This document shows, in pieces, positions 58,421-64,000 of a stretch of 64,000 nucleotides of DNA (the first letter of the stretch is position 1; each line of letters begins with the position of its first letter). Below the pieces are notes generated by a model. It searched no databases. It worked only from the letters and a program-made list of their open reading frames with translations, and was not told where the DNA came from. Source of the stretch: Pseudomonadota bacterium (GTDB lineage: Bacteria > Verrucomicrobiota > Verrucomicrobiia > Limisphaerales > SXTU01); the NCBI GenBank assembly GCA_009924135.1, contig RFSE01000001.1, forward strand, positions 68,518-132,517. Direction: 5' to 3'. The translations under genes and the position numbers were made by a program.

Positions 58421-60352
58421 ATGAAGAAACTTTTCGCCGCGCTCCTGTTTTGCCTGGCCGGCGCTGTCGGTTTCGCCGCGCCCACGCAGCCGAACATTCT
58501 GTTCATCCTCTGCGATGACCTCGGCGCGCATGACGTGGGTTGCTTCGGCAGCACGTATCACGAGACGCCTAACGTCGACCGGCTCGCAACACGGGGCGTG
58601 AAGTTCACCCAGGCCTATGCCGCGAGTCCGCTCTGTTCACCGACGCGCAGCAGCATTTTGGCGGGCGTGTATCCAGCTCGTTCCGGCATCACGGCCCCGG
58701 TGTGCCATGTGCCGCAGGTGCAGCTCGTGAAGAAACTCGCGGCGGGAAATCCCAATACCCGGGCGCTGAATGCGGACAGCCTCACGCGCTTGAAATCGGA
58801 TTACTTCACGCTTGCCGAGACGTTGCGCACGGCGGGCTATGCGACCGCGCATTTCGGCAAGTGGCACCTCGGCCACAACCTGACACCAGAAGACCACTAC
58901 GAGCCCAGAGACCAGGGCTTTGATTCTGACTTTCCCCACGCACCGACAGCGGCCGGACCGGGCGGTGGCTACCTGGCGCCGTGGAAGTTCATCAAGGACC
59001 CAAACATCACCGGCAAGCCCGGCGAACACATTGAGGACCGCATGTCAGACGAAGCCGCGAAGTACATCCGCGCCCACAAGGACAAGCCCTTCTTCGTGAA
59101 CTACTGGGCGTACTCGGTGCATTCGCCCTGGAACGCCCGCAAAGACTACATCGAGTATTTCAAGCCCAAGGCGGACCCGAAGAATCCCCAACACAACCCG
59201 CTCTACGCCGCCATGGTGCGCAGTCTCGACGACGGGGTGGGACATTTGCTGAAAGCCATTGATGACGCGGGTGTGGCGGACAACACCATCATCGTGTTCT
59301 TTTCCGACAACGGCGGCTGGTCCTACCCGCCAAAGACGACCGACCCCGAGGGTTTCGCTGACATGCCGGCAACGAGCAATCTGCCGCAGCGCAGCGGCAA
59401 AGCCTCGCTTTACGAAGGCGGCACGCGGGAGCCCTGTATCATCGTCTGGCCTGGCAAGGCAAAGCCCGGCACGGTGAACGACGCGCTTTTCCACAGCACG
59501 GATTTCTACCCCACGCTGCTCACGATGTGCGGACTCAAGCCACGTGCTGATGTGAAGCTGGACGGGCTTGACCAGACCGGCACACTGCTCGGCCAGCCGT
59601 CACCCCGTGACCGGGTGTTCTGTCACTTTCCGCATGGTTCGCCAAACCAAGCGCAAAGCATTCCCGGCTTCTTGCCCGGCACCTATGTGCGTAAAGGCGA
59701 CTGGAAGCTCATCCGCTTTTACGCCGACAATGAGGACGGCAGCGACCGCTTCGAGCTGTACGACCTGAAACACGACGAGGGTGAGTCGAAAAATCTCGCC
59801 ACCGATAAACCGGAACTCGTGCGCGAGCTGAACGAACTCATCAACGGGTTCCTCAAGGACACGGAAGCGGTCGTTCCGGTGCGCAACCCAAGTTACGTCA
59901 AGGTCGCCTTCGCACAGCCGGGCGAGAAGTCAGCCCCCAAAGGAAAGGGCAAGGGAGCCGACGATGAGTTCCCCGGCCTCCAAGGCTGGAAGGCACGCAG
60001 CTGCACGGCGACCGCGAAGGACGGGATCGTGACGGTCACGGGCAAGGGCGAGGCCCCCTTCCTGGGTGTCGGAGCAGGGTTAAATGGTCCGGCGGAATTG
60101 AAGCTCAGGGCTCGTTCCCAAGGCGGTGGCGCGGGCAAAATCGAATGGCTGTCCGCCCCTGCCGCGCAGGCAGATGCAAAGTCAGTGCCCTACACGCTCA
60201 CCGGAGGCGGCTGGCAGGAGATCAGTGTGAAAATCCCCGCCGAAGGTCCGCTGGGCATTCTCCGCGTTTACGTGCCCGCGCAGCAGCAGCCGGTGGAGTT
60301 GGAATGGATCGAACTCAAGTCCGGTGACAAAACCAAGCGCTGGAAGTTTTGA
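58421..60352 (+). CDS. Sulfatase (arylsulfatase family)
   Basis: Start MKKLFAALLFCLAGAVGFA; QPNILFILCDDLGAHDVGCFGS; CSPTRSSILAGVYPARSGI (C-x-P-x-R formylglycine site); GYATAHFGKWHLGH. Confidence 0.95.
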   Translation: MKKLFAALLFCLAGAVGFAAPTQPNILFILCDDLGAHDVGCFGSTYHETPNVDRLATRGVKFTQAYAASPLCSPTRSSILAGVYPARSGITAPVCHVPQVQLVKKLAAGNPNTRALNADSLTRLKSDYFTLAETLRTAGYATAHFGKWHLGHNLTPEDHYEPRDQGFDSDFPHAPTAAGPGGGYLAPWKFIKDPNITGKPGEHIEDRMSDEAAKYIRAHKDKPFFVNYWAYSVHSPWNARKDYIEYFKPKADPKNPQHNPLYAAMVRSLDDGVGHLLKAIDDAGVADNTIIVFFSDNGGWSYPPKTTDPEGFADMPATSNLPQRSGKASLYEGGTREPCIIVWPGKAKPGTVNDALFHSTDFYPTLLTMCGLKPRADVKLDGLDQTGTLLGQPSPRDRVFCHFPHGSPNQAQSIPGFLPGTYVRKGDWKLIRFYADNEDGSDRFELYDLKHDEGESKNLATDKPELVRELNELINGFLKDTEAVVPVRNPSYVKVAFAQPGEKSAPKGKGKGADDEFPGLQGWKARSCTATAKDGIVTVTGKGEAPFLGVGAGLNGPAELKLRARSQGGGAGKIEWLSAPAAQADAKSVPYTLTGGGWQEISVKIPAEGPLGILRVYVPAQQQPVELEWIELKSGDKTKRWKF

Positions 60353-60364
60353 TGTCGTGATCCT

Positions 60365-61450
60365 ATGACCGCGAAAATTGTTACCAGTCCCGCAACCCGT
60401 CGGGAATTTCTGACCAACGCCTGCGCCTTGGTGGCTGCCGCTGGAGTGCCCTCGCTTGTCCACGGGGCGGAGGTTGCGGCGGTTCCGGCCTGGCCGAAGC
60501 CCACACTGCACGCTTACGCCAGCTACGGGTGGCTGCGTGGCTTCAGCGTGGTGCCTTCGTGGGGTGCTCGGATTGAGGATGCTTGGTGGCTCTATGATGC
60601 GGCGCGAATGCGGGAGGAAGTCGCGCTGGCCAAGCAGGTTCACGCGAACTGCATCCGGCTCTGGATCGAGTTCAGCGCGTGGATGGCCGACCCGGACAAG
60701 GTGACCGCGAGCTTCCTTGATGCCGTTGCGGCCATTGGGGAGAACGGCATGAAGGTCATGCCCTGCCTCTTCAATCGCTGGCACGACTCGAAGTTCGATT
60801 ACGGTGGGACGTACGTGGAGAACCTGAAGCCGGGCTGGAAGCAGCCGCTCGATTACGTGAAGGCGCTCGTCACGCCGTTCGCGCAGGACGACCGCGTGCT
60901 CATCTGGGACCTGTGCAACGAACCTCAGGCCCACGATCTCAACAATGATGCGAACAAACGCGAGTTTGCCTGGCTGAGCGAAATCGCCGCGACCGTGCGC
61001 GCGTGCGGAGCGCGACAGCCCATCACCATCGGCACGATGAACGGCGGGAACATCGAGACCTACGCCCCGTTGATGGACGTGCTCTGCGCTCACCCATACG
61101 CCCGCACCAAGCCAGATTTGGAGAAGTTCATCGCAGGCTATAAGGCCCTGCAGACGAAGCATCAGAAGCCGCTGCTGGTGAACGAGACCATCCCCGGTGC
61201 GCTCGACGACATTGTTCGCGCCGAAGTGGCCCGTTACTACACCGAGTCGCTCGCGGAGGCGGGCTTCGGCTGGCAGGGCTGGGCATTGCGCGAAGGCAAA
61301 GCCATCTCCACCCGCCGGGACCGCTACGATGGCAATGGCATCAACGGCCAGGGCTTTCATCCCTATTTTACAAAGGAAGGCAAATTGCGCGGCGGTTTGG
61401 AATTTATGACGGAGAAACCCAAGCATCGCGCTCCGTGGGCAAAGGCCTAG
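60365..61450 (+). CDS. GH5-like (cellulase-fold) glycoside hydrolase, Tat-exported
   Basis: 361 aa; TRREFLTNACALVAAAG signal; LIWDLCNEPQ (acid/base) and KPLLVNETIPG (nucleophile candidate). Confidence 0.75.
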   Translation: MTAKIVTSPATRREFLTNACALVAAAGVPSLVHGAEVAAVPAWPKPTLHAYASYGWLRGFSVVPSWGARIEDAWWLYDAARMREEVALAKQVHANCIRLWIEFSAWMADPDKVTASFLDAVAAIGENGMKVMPCLFNRWHDSKFDYGGTYVENLKPGWKQPLDYVKALVTPFAQDDRVLIWDLCNEPQAHDLNNDANKREFAWLSEIAATVRACGARQPITIGTMNGGNIETYAPLMDVLCAHPYARTKPDLEKFIAGYKALQTKHQKPLLVNETIPGALDDIVRAEVARYYTESLAEAGFGWQGWALREGKAISTRRDRYDGNGINGQGFHPYFTKEGKLRGGLEFMTEKPKHRAPWAKA

Positions 61451-61484
61451 TCTGGCAACCACAACGAACGCAAATCACTGATCA

Positions 61485-62087
61485 ATGAAAACACTCATCG
61501 CACTCCTCACCCTCGTCGCCCTTTCAGCCTCGGGCCAGACGGATAAGCCGCTGCTTCAGGAACGGGCGTTACCCTCGGTCGCCGCTCCCAGTTTCAAAGA
61601 ACCGCTCGCTGCCCCCTTCAGCACCATCAAGGGCAAATGGACGATCGAAGAGGGCGTGATGAAGGTCACGAATCTTCCGGAGGAGAAGCACATTCCCGTG
61701 CTGCACCACACCGTGGGACTGGCGTCTGCCGTCATCGAATGTGAGTTCCGTTTCGATGGTCCCGGGCCGTTTCTGATCGGGTGCGACGGCACCAAGCACG
61801 TGGGCCGCGTCGTGGTCACGGCGACGGCCTTGAGCATCGCCGAAGATTCCGTTGCCCCGTCACACACCGTCGCCAAGCTCCCGCTGACCGTGAAGGCGGA
61901 GGAATGGCATCAGCTCCGGGTCGAGTGGAAGGGTGACCAGATGGCCGCGCGGCTCGATGGTCAGGAACTTCGTGCCCGGCACGAATATCTCGCTTCGCCC
62001 AAGGCGCGCAGTTGGCTCGCGGCGGGGCAGAACGTCAAGGTGCGCAACCTGAAGATCAGCGGGGAACCGGCGGCCGCCAAACCATGA
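61485..62087 (+). CDS. Exported hypothetical protein, DUF1080/ConA-like beta-sandwich
   Basis: 200 aa; signal MKTLIALLTLVALSASG; APFSTIKGKWTIEEGVMKV, WHQLRVEWKGDQMAARLDGQEL. Confidence 0.65.
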   Translation: MKTLIALLTLVALSASGQTDKPLLQERALPSVAAPSFKEPLAAPFSTIKGKWTIEEGVMKVTNLPEEKHIPVLHHTVGLASAVIECEFRFDGPGPFLIGCDGTKHVGRVVVTATALSIAEDSVAPSHTVAKLPLTVKAEEWHQLRVEWKGDQMAARLDGQELRARHEYLASPKARSWLAAGQNVKVRNLKISGEPAAAKP

Positions 62088-63577
62088 GCCTGAATTACTC
62101 CTGCGGACGCCACGGGCGGGTTGCCTCGCGGCGTGACTTCCTGCAAACCGCCGCCGGCGGCCTTGGGGGCGTCGCCCTGACCGCGATGCTCGCAAGGCAC
62201 GCCACCCACGCCGCGACTCCCCAGACCCCAGAGCCTAGACCCCAAAGCCTCTCCCCACTCTCCGTCAAGCCCTCGCCGCAGCCCGCCTCCGCCCGCGCGG
62301 TCATTCAGATTTTCTGTCCGGGTGGCCTGAGCCATGTGGATTCGTGGGATTGGAAACCGGAACTGGCCGCCCGCACGGGCAAGCCCTTCGACACCACGGG
62401 GACGGTGCAGTTCTTCGCCTCGAAGCCGGGCAATTGCCAGGGCAGCTACTGGCCGTTCCGCCAGCATGGCCAGTGTGGTCGCTGGATCAGCGATTTGTTT
62501 CCCAAGTTCGCCAACTGCGTTGATGACGTTGCGTTCATCCACTCGATGCAGAGCAAGTCCGCGTTGCACGGTCCGGCGATGTTCATGGCCAACAGCGGCT
62601 TCATCCTGCCGGGCTTTCCCAGCATGGGCGCGTGGGTCACTTACGGTCTGGGCAGCGAAAGCGAGAATCTGCCCGCCTTCGTGGTGCTGCCCGATCCACG
62701 CGGCCTCCCGCCTGGTGGGGTCATCAACTGGGGCGCGGGCTTCCTTCCCGCCGTCCATCAAGGCACGACGTTGAACACGGACGCCGAACTGCCGCCCATT
62801 GCTGATCTGTTCCCGCCGAAGGGTTTTGCCGGCATCACGCCGCAGGGTGAGCAGGCCGGGCGCAACTTCCTCCAGACGTTGAACCGCCAGCACGCCGCCG
62901 CACATGCGGGAAATACGGAACTGGATGCCCGCATCGCCGCCTACGAACTGGCCGCCCGGTTACAGCTCAGTGCCCCGGAAGTCACCGACCTGCGCGGCGA
63001 GACGGCGGCCACGAAAGCGCTCTACACACTGGAGGACGAGGACATCGGGCCATTCGGCCGCCAATGCCTCCTTGCGCGCCGGCTCGTCGAGCGCGGCGTG
63101 CGTTTCGTGCAGATTTATTGTGGGGCGGAAAACACCGTGGCGAAAAAGGTCCGGCCGAACTGGGACAGCCACGAAGACCTCGTGCGCGATCATGGTTACT
63201 GGGGCCGCGTGTTGGACTCCGGGGCCGCAGCCCTGCTGCATGACCTGAAGGCGCGCGGCCTGCTGGACTCGACCCTGGTGATTTGCACCTCCGAGTTCGG
63301 CCGGCAACCGGGTGCCCAGGGCAAAGGCCGCGATCACAATGCCGGGGCCTTCACCGCCTGGCTTGCCGGTGGCGGCATCAAGGGTGGCACCAGCTACGGC
63401 ACCACGGATGAACTGGGCTTCAAGGCGGAGGAACATCCGGCCTACAGCTACGACCTGCACGCCACCGCGCTCCACCTGCTCGGCGTGAACCACGAGCGAC
63501 TGAGTTTCTACCACAATGGCGTCCCGCGCCGGCTCACGGACGTACATGGGCATGTGGTCCGGGAAATTTTGTCGTGA
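62084..63577 (+). CDS. DUF1501 domain-containing protein (Tat-exported)
   Basis: Start ATG 62084 (MSLNYSCGRHGRVASRRDFLQTAAGGLGGVALTAML); FCPGGLSHVDSWDWKPEL; TSEFGRQPGAQGKGRDHNAGAFTAWLAGGGIKGG. Confidence 0.92.
   Translation: MSLNYSCGRHGRVASRRDFLQTAAGGLGGVALTAMLARHATHAATPQTPEPRPQSLSPLSVKPSPQPASARAVIQIFCPGGLSHVDSWDWKPELAARTGKPFDTTGTVQFFASKPGNCQGSYWPFRQHGQCGRWISDLFPKFANCVDDVAFIHSMQSKSALHGPAMFMANSGFILPGFPSMGAWVTYGLGSESENLPAFVVLPDPRGLPPGGVINWGAGFLPAVHQGTTLNTDAELPPIADLFPPKGFAGITPQGEQAGRNFLQTLNRQHAAAHAGNTELDARIAAYELAARLQLSAPEVTDLRGETAATKALYTLEDEDIGPFGRQCLLARRLVERGVRFVQIYCGAENTVAKKVRPNWDSHEDLVRDHGYWGRVLDSGAAALLHDLKARGLLDSTLVICTSEFGRQPGAQGKGRDHNAGAFTAWLAGGGIKGGTSYGTTDELGFKAEEHPAYSYDLHATALHLLGVNHERLSFYHNGVPRRLTDVHGHVVREILS
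62219..62253 (+). repeat. Imperfect heptamer array (CCCCAGA word) inside a DUF1501 gene
   Basis: ccccaga-ccccaga-gcctaga-ccccaaa-gcctctc. Confidence 0.65.
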
Positions 63578-64000
63578 GCGTGCCTCCTCCAATCCCAAAT
63601 GGACGAACGCGGCGCTGGGTGCTCTTGGGGGTTGTAATTGTGGGATTGGGGGCGGTGGTATTGTGGTTTCAATTCCCGGTCTACAACCGACTACATGCTT
63701 CGGCTCGCAAGACTTGGAAGGAGACGGCCATTTCAACCATCGAACGCCATCTCGCGGATACGTCGTGGCTGCCAAAGGAAATGGCCTTGATTAAAGCGAA
63801 GATTGAGTCGCGGGGGGAGGATGACGGCGGATGGTTTACGTCGGACCTGCTCGTGTTTAAGAACGGTGACTGGATTGCCTACGGGGCCAAGTGCAGCAAA
63901 GAGGATATTCGCATACACGACATTTTCGTTGGCCGGGCATCGGACGGAAAATGGTATTACAGCACGTTCCACTTCTGCATAGGGATGCTGGACCTGCGCG
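63574..64000 (+). CDS. Single-TM hypothetical protein, GTG start, truncated by window end
   Basis: GTG at 63574 overlaps the DUF1501 stop; VSVPPPIPNGRTRRWVLLGVVIVGLGAVVLWFQFPVYNRL... open to the window end. Confidence 0.65.
   Translation, partial: MSVPPPIPNGRTRRWVLLGVVIVGLGAVVLWFQFPVYNRLHASARKTWKETAISTIERHLADTSWLPKEMALIKAKIESRGEDDGGWFTSDLLVFKNGDWIAYGAKCSKEDIRIHDIFVGRASDGKWYYSTFHFCIGMLDLR

Overview
This is a GC-rich chromosomal window that looks like a soil or freshwater Verrucomicrobiota (Limisphaerales/Pedosphaera-like). That taxonomy is inferred from gene content: DUF1501, PSD1/DUF1549, sulfatase, squalene-hopene cyclase and giant TPR envelope proteins. Main modules: (i) glnD; (ii) a minus-strand cluster of about 14 kb with ExbB, ExbD, DUF4159, TPR proteins and a 2325-aa envelope protein; (iii) a predicted GalU-like nucleotidyltransferase, a lipoprotein and an unusual 1111-aa GHMP-kinase/eukaryotic-type-UGPase fusion; (iv) an RNase P RNA gene hidden under spurious ORFs; (v) shc plus an hpnG-like gene; (vi) a liv-type ABC transporter set interrupted by two repeat elements, one carrying a four-helix-bundle (23S-IVP-like) gene; (vii) a plus-strand polysaccharide/sulfated-glycan catabolism run from about 44.6 kb to the window end. 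The most interesting signal is not a conventional gene system. At least eleven loci carry short (7, 8 or 11 bp) tandem repeats, usually about 4 copies per arm and often as inverted pairs that could fold into long hairpins. The words differ between loci, but the intergenic ones sit within about 15 bp of the stop codon of the preceding gene. Others are inserted in-frame in coding sequences, including three separate insertions in one PSD1 gene. One pair of repeat arms exactly brackets the IVP-like gene between livK and livH, which suggests a mobile or mobilisable element family. All family assignments are from motif recognition; no database search was possible.
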